Shown: in pieces, positions 21,140 through 28,026 of the stretch
Layout of the letters: every line of letters starts with the position of its first letter
Numbering within the stretch: the stretch's first letter is position 1
From: CAMTWJ01 sp964643605
Lineage (GTDB): Bacteria; Patescibacteriota; Saccharimonadia; Saccharimonadales; 2-12-FULL-41-12
Length of the DNA stretch: 28,026 bases
NCBI GenBank assembly: GCA_964643605.1
Contig: CAZXTF010000007.1
Location: forward strand, 1 to 28,026
Direction of reading: 5' to 3'
The notes under the pieces: generated by a model
What the model saw: the letters and a program-made list of their open reading frames with translations, nothing else
The model's database searches: none
Told to the model about the DNA's origin: nothing
Position numbers and translations under genes: made by a program

Positions 21140-21734
21140 TCTTAAGGCCGTTCAGCGCGGTTTTACTATAGTTGAAGTCTTGGTAGCACTTACTTTATCA
21201 GGGCTGGTAGCAACCTTAATATTTAGTTTTTTTAGTACAACAATAAATCAATACTTTACGCTGCAGGCTGACGGACTATCCTTTGGATCTTTGTCTATGC
21301 AGTCACAAAGGATAGCTACAGTAACAAGAGGTCTTGTTGATATTACCGATGCCCAAAATAGTGAACTTACCATGTATGCCTACTTCTCTCCTCGAGACGA
21401 AACAGTCTCTCTTATCCGATATTACAAAAGTGTTGATGGTGATAGGCTTCTTGCCGATGTTACACCCATGACTGCTAACTTGCCAGCAGGAACACCAGTA
21501 ACTGCCGATAAGCAAACATATACTATTGTTGATCCATTTTATACACTGCCTGGGGTAAATACATTTACATATTTTGATAGTGGTGGTACCCAGATATCTG
21601 CTCCAGTTACCGATAAAAATACTATTCAGCAGATAAAGATTAGCTTAGCCTCACCCAGTAAAGCACCGACTCCAACTGGCTATAATCTTATTGATATTCA
21701 AGTCTCCCTAAGGAATAGAAAGATTAACTTATGA
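21126..21734 (+). CDS. Type IV minor pilin-like protein (PilW/GspJ-like)
   Basis: The 202-residue product begins with a short basic leader and the prepilin cleavage motif GFTIVEVLVALTLSG (residues 12-26), with Glu17 at +5, followed by the usual hydrophobic helix that packs in a pilus. The rest is a soluble domain without Cys. Position between a large adhesin-like pilin and a PilX-like protein suggests a minor pilin of the initiating complex, as PilW/PilX/PilV clusters form in other bacteria; the exact subtype is inferred. It overlaps the preceding gene by 14 nt and shares an ATGA junction with the next, so the three are translated together. Confidence 0.85.
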   Translation: MLLRSLKAVQRGFTIVEVLVALTLSGLVATLIFSFFSTTINQYFTLQADGLSFGSLSMQSQRIATVTRGLVDITDAQNSELTMYAYFSPRDETVSLIRYYKSVDGDRLLADVTPMTANLPAGTPVTADKQTYTIVDPFYTLPGVNTFTYFDSGGTQISAPVTDKNTIQQIKISLASPSKAPTPTGYNLIDIQVSLRNRKINL

Positions 21735-23323
21735 TAATGAAAAGATCTCAAAAACAGCACGACGAACAAGGGTTCGCCTTGCCTACTATTGTTGGAATGC
21801 TCGTTGCTTTAGTGATTATCCTGAGTGCGGCTACACAGTTGGTCGTTTCTAACATAAGCCTGGTGGGGAATAATGTAAGCAGTCAGCAGGCGCTTAATGT
21901 CGCCGAAGCGGGTGTGAATTATTATCTGTGGCATCTGAGCCACAACCCAACAGATTACAAAGATGGGAAGACAACCCCGGCTACTCCAGACCCAGAATTA
22001 GGATACGGTCCGTACGTTCATGACTATAAGGATAGTTCTGGCAAAAAGATTGGTACATATACATTATGGATCAAGCCTGATTCGGACTCTTCAACGGTAG
22101 TTACGGTGCGTTCAATAGGTAAGATAGATCAAACCGGATTCATGAGAACTGTCCAAGCACAAATCGGTGCTCCTTCATTTGCGAGCTATGCACTGGCTGC
22201 TGACGTGCCTATTTGGTTTGGTAACACCGAGGCGGCACATGGACCTATCCATTCAAACGTTGGAATCCGTATGGATGGGCCGAGTAATTCTATGGTATCT
22301 TCTGCTAATGCTACCTATGTTCCTCCGTCGAGTCTGGGTGGTAATGGGTCTACAAGTCGGCCCGGAGTCTGGTGTGACACAAGCATCACAAGCCCCGTAA
22401 ACTGCAATACTCGGCCAAAGACGGATTGGGTATATCCAGTACCATCAATCGATTTTAATCAGATTACGAGCAGCTTATGTACACTCAAAAAACAAGCTTT
22501 TGCGGCTCAGGCTGCAACAGCATCAATTGCAAACCAATCGAATGCTTGTACACAGGCTCCCACTACTCGTACGGCAAGTTATCTACCGCAGCGGGCATCG
22601 GCTTACAATATTGCTCGTGGTTATTTAGTCCAGCTGAACCCTGATGGTACATATGATCTATTCAACGTAAATGGCGAAGATGACCGACTTACACCATACA
22701 CGTCTGCACTAACACTTGCCTCGGTTGCAGCAGGAATTCCTGTCCCGAGCAACGGTGTTATATTTGCCGAAGATAATGTATGGGTTCGGTCAAATCCAAC
22801 GTTTGATGGTCGAGTAACTATCGGGGCTGGGCGGCTAGCATCATCAAGTGTGAATGCCCAGATAGTTATAGCTGACGATCTGGTCTATTCGGCAAAAGAT
22901 GGCTCAGATGCCATAGGCCTGATCGCCGAACAAAACGTAACTATTGCTCCATATGCCCCTCCTGCAACAGGAGCCTTTAACTTCGAAGTTAACGCAGCGA
23001 TGATTGCCCAAAAGGGTAGTGTTGGATATCCTGTATACTACAAAACAGCTACTAGTAGATGTACCCGTGGCTGGTCTGCTGCCAATCAAACATTCACATT
23101 TTACGGCTCAATCTCTACTAGGCAGACATGGACATGGCTCTGGCTTGTTGGTAATAATTGTGGAGATTCAGCGTATGCATCCAGTTACAACCGCTATATA
23201 TCAGGTATTTTGAATAACACTACAGAATACGACTATAACTTGAAGTATTCCCCCCCGCCCAGTTATCCGGTAACGAGTACGTACAACATTCTCTCGTGGC
23301 GAGAGGTAATCACGAGGCCATAA
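21731..23323 (+). CDS. PilX-like large pilus-associated protein (DUF4900-like)
   Basis: The 530-residue protein has a short leader and the segment GFALPTIVGMLVALVIILSAA (from residue 14), which follows the prepilin layout but lacks Glu at +5, as in PilX-type minor pilins. Next comes a helix with many Ser/Ala (SSQQALNVAEAGVNYYLWHL) and a large beta-rich region containing HGPIHSNVGIRMDGP and a Cys-rich patch (CDTSITSPVNCNTR). The C-terminal YSPPPSYPVTSTYNILSWRE is like the closing motif of DUF4900-type proteins. Start is ATG 21731 inside ATGATAATG; 21737 is possible. Likely role: surface display or adhesion with the pilus (inference). Confidence 0.82.
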   Translation: MIMKRSQKQHDEQGFALPTIVGMLVALVIILSAATQLVVSNISLVGNNVSSQQALNVAEAGVNYYLWHLSHNPTDYKDGKTTPATPDPELGYGPYVHDYKDSSGKKIGTYTLWIKPDSDSSTVVTVRSIGKIDQTGFMRTVQAQIGAPSFASYALAADVPIWFGNTEAAHGPIHSNVGIRMDGPSNSMVSSANATYVPPSSLGGNGSTSRPGVWCDTSITSPVNCNTRPKTDWVYPVPSIDFNQITSSLCTLKKQAFAAQAATASIANQSNACTQAPTTRTASYLPQRASAYNIARGYLVQLNPDGTYDLFNVNGEDDRLTPYTSALTLASVAAGIPVPSNGVIFAEDNVWVRSNPTFDGRVTIGAGRLASSSVNAQIVIADDLVYSAKDGSDAIGLIAEQNVTIAPYAPPATGAFNFEVNAAMIAQKGSVGYPVYYKTATSRCTRGWSAANQTFTFYGSISTRQTWTWLWLVGNNCGDSAYASSYNRYISGILNNTTEYDYNLKYSPPPSYPVTSTYNILSWREVITRP

Positions 23324-23332
23324 GGCTTCAGG

Positions 23333-24205
23333 CTATCTCTTAACTTTAGTCTTCAGAGTTTGTTCGGTTGAACGAAGTAATCGCAATATATTAAAGCGCT
23401 GGTTAAAGACTAATAATACACCAGAAGTTGTTACTAGCATGTATACCATTTGCGTTCGGAACGGCGCTAAGAAATTAGTGACCAAGTTCTCTGCTACGAT
23501 ACGGATATTGATATCCGGTATTGCTGCGGCAATTGGTGCAGGGATAAATGGCATCATAAAGAGTCCCATGACAGCCACACCGATAATCGTAAATCCAGTA
23601 ATGTAGACTCGTTTTGCGTAATTGTCTCGCCCCAGATAGATATACAGGGCGAATAAGGCGAGAGTAGAAAGCCACAGTAATGGTCCTAGCCAAAGCATAG
23701 CCTTCACAACGTTAGATAAGTCAGGGAAGCTATTGCTTTCGACGAGCACTACGCTGCTCGGGATACGATTAGGGTCTACATGTATCTCTCGACCTTGGTT
23801 TTCAGCAAAATTGATAATACTTGCGAGTGGCATTTTTATAGCACTCAAGTCAATTGCGATATCTTGGCGAGGACTAGATGTTGTATAGACATAAACTTTC
23901 TTTGTCAGGGCAGTAAAAAGCTGATTACTAAGGTCGCTCGCAAGTAATCCGCTAACGAGGGATTCTGCTCGAGATCCAACAATCTGTTTTACAAGAGGGC
24001 GGTCCGATAATGCATGATCAACTACTGAAGCCGAGATAGCATTACGACTTTCATCAGCCAGTAGAGACTCAGTTGTAATTTTTGTAAAGTTTTGTTGATT
24101 AAAGACGGTATGGTTAACCCAGTATGACGACTGGGCCAAAAATAGGGTAATTGCTGCTGCTATTATTATCGCCCAAGAGCTAAACAAACGAATATTTTTA
24201 GGCAT
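23333..24205 (-). CDS. Hypothetical membrane protein, four TM helices
   Basis: Family not recognised. The 290-residue protein has an N-terminal helix (about 9-27), a soluble, presumably external, region of about 140 residues, and three more helices (about 170-192, 198-222 and 250-272), ending in a basic tail (LRSTEQTLKTKVKR). The layout resembles actinobacterial integral membrane proteins with a large loop after the first helix, without a known function. An extended -10 TGCTATTGT and GGAGAG (24217-24212), 6 nt before ATG, support the start. It converges with the pilin operon; only 9 nt separate them, so it could be functionally linked to pili but this is not shown. Confidence 0.8.
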   Translation of the reverse strand: MPKNIRLFSSWAIIIAAAITLFLAQSSYWVNHTVFNQQNFTKITTESLLADESRNAISASVVDHALSDRPLVKQIVGSRAESLVSGLLASDLSNQLFTALTKKVYVYTTSSPRQDIAIDLSAIKMPLASIINFAENQGREIHVDPNRIPSSVVLVESNSFPDLSNVVKAMLWLGPLLWLSTLALFALYIYLGRDNYAKRVYITGFTIIGVAVMGLFMMPFIPAPIAAAIPDINIRIVAENLVTNFLAPFRTQMVYMLVTTSGVLLVFNQRFNILRLLRSTEQTLKTKVKR

Positions 24206-24232
24206 AACTTTCTCTCCGATTACTCTTCTCTA

Positions 24233-24241
24233 ACAATAGCA
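24233..24241 (-). promoter_or_regulatory. Extended -10 promoter of the four-TM membrane protein gene
   Basis: On the minus strand TGCTATTGT, with a predicted leader of about 20 nt carrying GGAGAG. Confidence 0.45.
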
Positions 24242-24303
24242 CCTAGCTGCATCTAGGCATAGTGCTTAAGTTTTGTAGTGCTCTTTGAAGGTTACTTTTT
24301 ACG

Positions 24304-25366
24304 TTATATCCACTTGGTATCGCTCCATAAGCGAACCTTTTCTCCAATGCTCTTTTCGATAGCAGTTCGATACACTCTCCATGCAACTAGTGTATCTTCA
24401 AAAGCCAATCCAACTGGACAGAAAAAGATGTTTTCTTTATCGTTAGTGCGCTGAGTGTTGGCAGCCAGAAGATCTCCAAGCTCCTCAATAGATTCCGAGT
24501 TGATAATATTTTGCTCTACCGCTCGAGGTAGTGTTTGGCTAGAACGATTTTTGCAGTCTATCCAAGAATCAGTAACCAGTCGGTCCATAGACTTTAGCGC
24601 TTCGGGAGGCGTTGCAACACCACTGATATTAAACACAGTAACTCCTTCTGTCTGGAGGTCGGAAGTCTCGAAGAGTGGCGTGTTGGGTTTTGTGGTGCAC
24701 AGAATATTAAAAGCGTTATTCCGAATAATATCTTCGGTACTTTCACCAGCAGTGATGTTTAGTCCAGTGCGTGGTGTCATTTCCTTAGCAAACAGGTGCT
24801 TAGAACCATTGGTAGCGTACACATGTACATTTTCCAAGTTGGGCATGGTTTCTTGTATACCCAAAAGCTGTGCTCGCATATTAACTCCTGCACCGACGAG
24901 CCCTACATCTGTAGTTACTTCGGGTACCAGCAGTCTTGCCGCCAAGCCAGAAACGGCCCCAGTACGCATAGCACTTATAACCTGGCAGTCCATCAGTGCC
25001 AATGGCATCTTTGGCACGTATCCGTACTTGCTTGTCAGTCTCGTACNNNNNNNNNNTATCAAATAAAGCGATCAGCCCAAGGGCTCTGGGCAGGTTTTGA
25101 TAGCGATTTTCTAAATTAGCCCCAAGAACTTTCACACCAAACACTTCTAAATCGTCAGACTCAACAATCGCTGGGAGCATATTAAACCCATTTGTCTGAG
25201 TTCCTTCGCTAGAAAGTGCGATCTTTGATGGTTGGGTAACTTGGCCTGCTGTATAAAGCTGAAACCCATGTGCAACATCTTCGATAGCACGTGACATATC
25301 AGCTCCACCAGCATCGACTACATCTTCCAAAGATAGAAATAAAACTTCTTTGTTTTGGTGTTGCAT
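24304..25366 (-). CDS. Ornithine cyclodeaminase/mu-crystallin family enzyme, interrupted by an assembly gap
   Basis: These NAD(P)-dependent enzymes act on amino or imino acids (ornithine cyclodeaminase, alanine or ketimine dehydrogenase types). The N-terminal half reads MQHQNKEVLFLSLEDVVDAG and NLPRALGLIALFD; the C-terminal half reads PLALMDCQVISAMRTGAVSG, then the Rossmann motif DVGLVGAGVNMRAQ. The halves sit in different frames only because of a run of 10 N (25047-25056): the flanking lengths (310 and 743 nt) sum to a multiple of 3, so the true gap is probably 0, 3, 6, 9... bases. The N-terminus resembles proteins annotated as tyramine oxidase subunit B. It follows gltS, suggesting amino-acid use. 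Substrate unknown. Confidence 0.85.
25047..25056. other. Scaffold gap (10 N)
   Basis: Ten N bases of placeholder length inside the ornithine cyclodeaminase-family gene. The gap disrupts the apparent reading frame. Confidence 0.98.
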
Positions 25367-25402
25367 TTTTTGCTAGAGATACCTCATTAGATAAGTCATT
25401 TC

Positions 25403-25411
25403 AACATACCA
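25403..25411 (-). promoter_or_regulatory. Extended -10 promoter of the cyclodeaminase-family gene
   Basis: On the minus strand TGGTATGTT, with a TTGACA element nearby at an unusual 13-bp spacing. The leader of about 30 nt holds a GAGG site. Confidence 0.4.
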
Positions 25412-25427
25412 GCCCATAGCGTGTCAA

Positions 25428-26801
25428 CTATTTGTGTAAGGAAGTTCGAGGGGGTATTTCTGTTTTCCCAAGCCTGAGTCCGACAATAAGCCAAAATAGC
25501 ATGGCAACACTCGATACGACGAGTACTGTTATCAAGCCAAGCTCATGCATAAAAATCACGGCCATTGCTGTGATGAGACCGCCGCCCATGAAAGGCTCAA
25601 ACATAAGTTGTTTATAGGCAAAACTCTCTTTGACCTTTATCTTATTGGAAGGGTCAGCAAGCCGATTGAGCAGTAGGCCCGTAGCTGTCATGCCCATAGC
25701 TTGTCCATAGTCGGTAATACCTCGCTCGAACCAATATGCCGAAAACATCCGGGGCGCAATGAGAAAGAGGCATGCAATGATAAAAACAATACCAGAGACC
25801 CCAAGGGTTATAAAGATAGGCAGATTATCACCTATAACAGTAAGTGATACGGTAGCTATAGCGCTGACAATTAATAGATCGAGTGCTATAGCGCTAATAA
25901 TTTCCGCAGTTCGTCGTTGTATAAAATGTTGCTTGTGTATTTTTTTAAGCCCCAGCTGCACCATAAGCCCACCTATCATCGCAAGTGGAAAGAGTGGTAC
26001 GTATTTAAAGAATCGAACATCGGTGTATCCAGACAAAGCCCATTGCTCTAGGGTTATCAAGCTCTGCAGTAGCACCCATCCAATTCCGATTGCTGTCAGG
26101 AAGGCCAGAATATTAATAGCAACTGCTTTTGGATTGGTACTGACTTTTTCGGTAAACCTGATTAGGTTATAGCCGCTTCTAATCATGTGTTGGCGCTGCC
26201 TCTGAGTTTCCTCTTCGTCCTCAACGTTATTGCGCCTGCGGTGCACAATATTAATAAATAATATGCCACTTACAACCGCAGTGATTATGCTAAGTGTCGC
26301 TAATCCCAGTGCAATATCGGTTCCCTCAGACCAGCCAAGCTGCTCAAAAGTAGGAGCCAGTCCAGCAGCCGTACCATGCCCGCCAGCAAAGCTAATCTCA
26401 ATTAAAGAAGCCGACAGAGGATTAGCTCCAAACACAGGTGCAAGGAACAGCAGAACAAGGACAATACCAAGTACATATTGCCCCCACGCCATGGTGCTGC
26501 CAAAAGCAACCATTGGCCCCGCTTGGCGCCAGATCTCTTTTCGACTCGGGATAAACCTCCCCAAAAATAATCCTGCGAAAACGATGTTAATCAAGTATTT
26601 CGGAAATTGCGCCCAGTAGTTTGTTGTCTCTGCAGGGATAGTTCCCAACAACTGTGGTCCAAGTATCAGGGCACCCACTCCTGCCACAAGAGAGCTTGGT
26701 ATGAAGAATTTCTGAAAGACATTAGAGCCTCTTTTGATGAAGCGAGCGAGGATAAGGATTATGCCAAGGATGATCAAGCTATCGATTAAAGGTGGCAACA
26801 T
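25428..26801 (-). CDS. gltS: GltS-type sodium/glutamate symporter
   Basis: GltS proteins import glutamate with sodium ions. The 457-residue polytopic protein has about ten to twelve hydrophobic segments arranged as two inverted halves. The first half carries the conserved reentrant-loop segment ISFAGGHGTAAGLAPTF, the second ITDYGQAMGMTATGLLLNRL. A charged cytoplasmic loop (RRRNNVEDEEETQRQRQ) separates the halves and accounts for the extra length over E. coli GltS (401). The promoter places transcription about 5 nt from ATG. The next gene on the same strand is the cyclodeaminase-family enzyme. In a host-dependent organism, amino-acid scavenging is expected; glutamate could feed the 2-oxoglutarate-type enzymes elsewhere in this window (inference). 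Confidence 0.9.
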   Translation of the reverse strand: MLPPLIDSLIILGIILILARFIKRGSNVFQKFFIPSSLVAGVGALILGPQLLGTIPAETTNYWAQFPKYLINIVFAGLFLGRFIPSRKEIWRQAGPMVAFGSTMAWGQYVLGIVLVLLFLAPVFGANPLSASLIEISFAGGHGTAAGLAPTFEQLGWSEGTDIALGLATLSIITAVVSGILFINIVHRRRNNVEDEEETQRQRQHMIRSGYNLIRFTEKVSTNPKAVAINILAFLTAIGIGWVLLQSLITLEQWALSGYTDVRFFKYVPLFPLAMIGGLMVQLGLKKIHKQHFIQRRTAEIISAIALDLLIVSAIATVSLTVIGDNLPIFITLGVSGIVFIIACLFLIAPRMFSAYWFERGITDYGQAMGMTATGLLLNRLADPSNKIKVKESFAYKQLMFEPFMGGGLITAMAVIFMHELGLITVLVVSSVAMLFWLIVGLRLGKTEIPPRTSLHK

Positions 26802-26813
26802 AATGTAAGGATA

Positions 26814-26822
26814 AGTATAACA
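26814..26822 (-). promoter_or_regulatory. Extended -10 promoter of gltS, nearly leaderless
   Basis: On the minus strand TGTTATACT. The predicted start is about 5 nt before the gltS ATG at 26801. Confidence 0.65.
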
Positions 26823-26873
26823 AGTAATACATTTACCTCAACCGATACCTATCGAGATCTAGGGCAAATTGTT

Positions 26874-26882
26874 TGGTATAGT
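26874..26882 (+). promoter_or_regulatory. Extended -10 promoter of the 26928 gene
   Basis: TGGTATAGT with a predicted start near 26889. This lies beyond the in-frame ATG at 26886, which supports translation from ATG 26928. Confidence 0.6.
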
Positions 26883-26927
26883 TATATGCAATGTGAAATA
26901 GTAAATAAATCCAGGAAGCCAAATTTA

Positions 26928-27965
26928 ATGAGTAGAAAACCACTAAGATTACTTCGAGAGAATATCGCAATAGTAGCAGCCTTAGTACTGGTATCAATGC
27001 CTATATTCTTTTCTGGGGGCTCTGTAGATACCCGATTGCCCAAGTACGCTATTCTGGTATGTGTCGTTGTTCTAGGGTATTTTCTCTTTATTAAAAAACC
27101 GCAAAACCTCAAGTCTAATCTAGGGATTATAGTATCAGTCGTTACGCCAATTACTATTCTTGGCGTAGTGATGTTGGCTTTAACGGATCCTCCAAAAGCC
27201 GATGCATTGGCATTTGAAGACGGCCCGGCAGAAGTTCTTTCAGCACTATTATTATTGCTGGGTTCGCTGGCGATGGTACTATTTGCGGCCGTCCAAGCTA
27301 GTAAACGACAATATCTGATAGCGTTTATTTCGGCGCTTGTAGCAATTGGCTTTTTTGTGATTGGCATGGAAGAGGTTTCTTGGTTTCAGCGAGTAATTGG
27401 CACAGAAACCCCCGACTACTTCATGCAGAATAATATGCAGCAAGAGCTGAACTTACATAATCTCAATACTGGTCTATCAGAAAAGGCTTACTATGCTGGC
27501 GCATTTATTCTGCTAACCCTACTGCCATTCTTTAGAGATAGAATAGCGAGCGCATTGGGCGAGTTTAAGAAGCTAAAGAAGCTCGAGACCCTTCTGCCGG
27601 GCAAGTGGATTGTATTGCCGTTTTTAGCAATCAGCGGGTTAGGGCAAGGAGTCTTCTTTACAGAACACACAGCGCCAATTGCGTTCCTGTCATTAATTAC
27701 TCTGATATTCTCGGCTTATATTGCCATCGACTTACTTATGAAAAACACAAATAAGCTGGTATTGATCAGCGTCACCCTGTCACTGCTTTCCATGATATTG
27801 GCATTTACAGTTTTCAGCTTTTTTGATCATCAGAATCCTCTAACAAGGGCACACTTTTTCTCTGAATATAGAGAACTCTTTATAGCCCTAGGCATACTTG
27901 TCTATTCAGTAGACAGACTTTGGGCAATGTATGACAAAAAAGAACCCCTAGAGCTAGAAACTTAG
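26928..27965 (+). CDS. Hypothetical polytopic membrane protein
   Basis: Family not recognised. The 345-residue product has a basic N-terminus (MSRKPLRLLREN) and about nine to ten hydrophobic segments spread through the whole length. A conserved-looking polar stretch, IGMEEVSWFQRVIGTETPDYF followed by ELNLHNL, sits between segments about 40% of the way along and may be a functional loop. Start choice: AGGAAG (26913-26918) is 9 nt before ATG 26928, and the predicted transcription start (about 26889) excludes the upstream in-frame ATG at 26886. It diverges from gltS and ends in an intrinsic terminator. Confidence 0.82.
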   Translation: MSRKPLRLLRENIAIVAALVLVSMPIFFSGGSVDTRLPKYAILVCVVVLGYFLFIKKPQNLKSNLGIIVSVVTPITILGVVMLALTDPPKADALAFEDGPAEVLSALLLLLGSLAMVLFAAVQASKRQYLIAFISALVAIGFFVIGMEEVSWFQRVIGTETPDYFMQNNMQQELNLHNLNTGLSEKAYYAGAFILLTLLPFFRDRIASALGEFKKLKKLETLLPGKWIVLPFLAISGLGQGVFFTEHTAPIAFLSLITLIFSAYIAIDLLMKNTNKLVLISVTLSLLSMILAFTVFSFFDHQNPLTRAHFFSEYRELFIALGILVYSVDRLWAMYDKKEPLELET

Positions 27966-27999
27966 ATAGTGAGCCATTTTCAGGAAAAGTTTGGAATTG

Positions 28000-28021
28000 T
28001 CGCTCTCACGAGCGATTTTTT
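28000..28021 (+). terminator. Intrinsic terminator after the 26928 gene
   Basis: TCGCTC (28000-28005), TCAC loop and GAGCGA (28010-28015), followed by TTTTTT. Confidence 0.85.
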
Positions 28022-28026
28022 CATTT

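Noticed and set aside
24304..25366. True frameshift or two separate genes in the cyclodeaminase-family region
   Set aside because: The frame change coincides with the 10-N gap, and the flanking lengths sum to a multiple of 3, so it is an artefact of an arbitrary gap length.
1..28026. CRISPR array, insertion sequence, prophage or integrase
   Set aside because: No regularly spaced repeats, transposase, recombinase or phage structural proteins were seen in the window.

Overview
The window looks like a contig from an ultra-small Candidate Phyla Radiation bacterium (Patescibacteria), most probably Saccharibacteria (TM7). The signs are a Mur ligase of the short CPR type, a 50-residue L32 without zinc cysteines, compact overlapping genes, TGA used as a normal stop (ligA, murF, nusB and others end in TGA, which argues against the recoded Gracilibacteria/Absconditabacteria) and a small type IV pilin-like operon. 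The lineage call is inferred from gene character; no search was run. A run of 10 N at 25047-25056 marks a scaffold join.

Layout. 1-2024: 3' part of ligA, a probable small structured RNA with its own promoter and terminator, and tRNA-Ala(GGC). 2085-6331: two membrane-anchored proteins with extracytoplasmic domains, then murF and ddl, which make and attach D-Ala-D-Ala in peptidoglycan synthesis. 6357-9308: leuS, in which a complete RBBP9-like serine hydrolase domain with an intact Ser-Asp-His triad sits at the entrance of the CP1 editing domain; this is the most striking feature. 9305-9757 (minus): a LysM-like single-pass membrane protein. 9900-14140: a translation and RNA cluster (rpmF, nusB, NUDIX hydrolase, rnc, rpsP, khpA, trmD), interrupted by a gene-poor stretch (11854-12286) with a decayed small ORF and a nested palindrome, and by a second probable small RNA (13370-13470). 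19440-14137 (minus): superoxide dismutase, a membrane protein, a TPP-dependent acetolactate-synthase-like enzyme, a succinate-semialdehyde-dehydrogenase-like enzyme and a CNNM/CorC-type protein. 19574-23323: three pilin-like genes, two of them large and probably adhesive. 24205-23333 (minus): a membrane protein. 26801-24304 (minus): a GltS-type glutamate symporter and an ornithine-cyclodeaminase-family enzyme. 26928-27965: a polytopic membrane protein.

How they work together. The TPP enzyme and aldehyde dehydrogenase match the arrangement of the cyanobacterial 2-oxoglutarate decarboxylase / succinic semialdehyde dehydrogenase pair, so with the glutamate symporter they suggest a glutamate/2-oxoglutarate theme (inference). 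Expression signals are consistent across the window: many promoters are extended -10 elements (TGnTATAAT-like), and several genes (leuS, the LysM-like gene, trmD, the CNNM gene, gltS) start within about 0-5 nt of the predicted transcription start, so they are probably leaderless, whereas genes with longer leaders carry Shine-Dalgarno sites.
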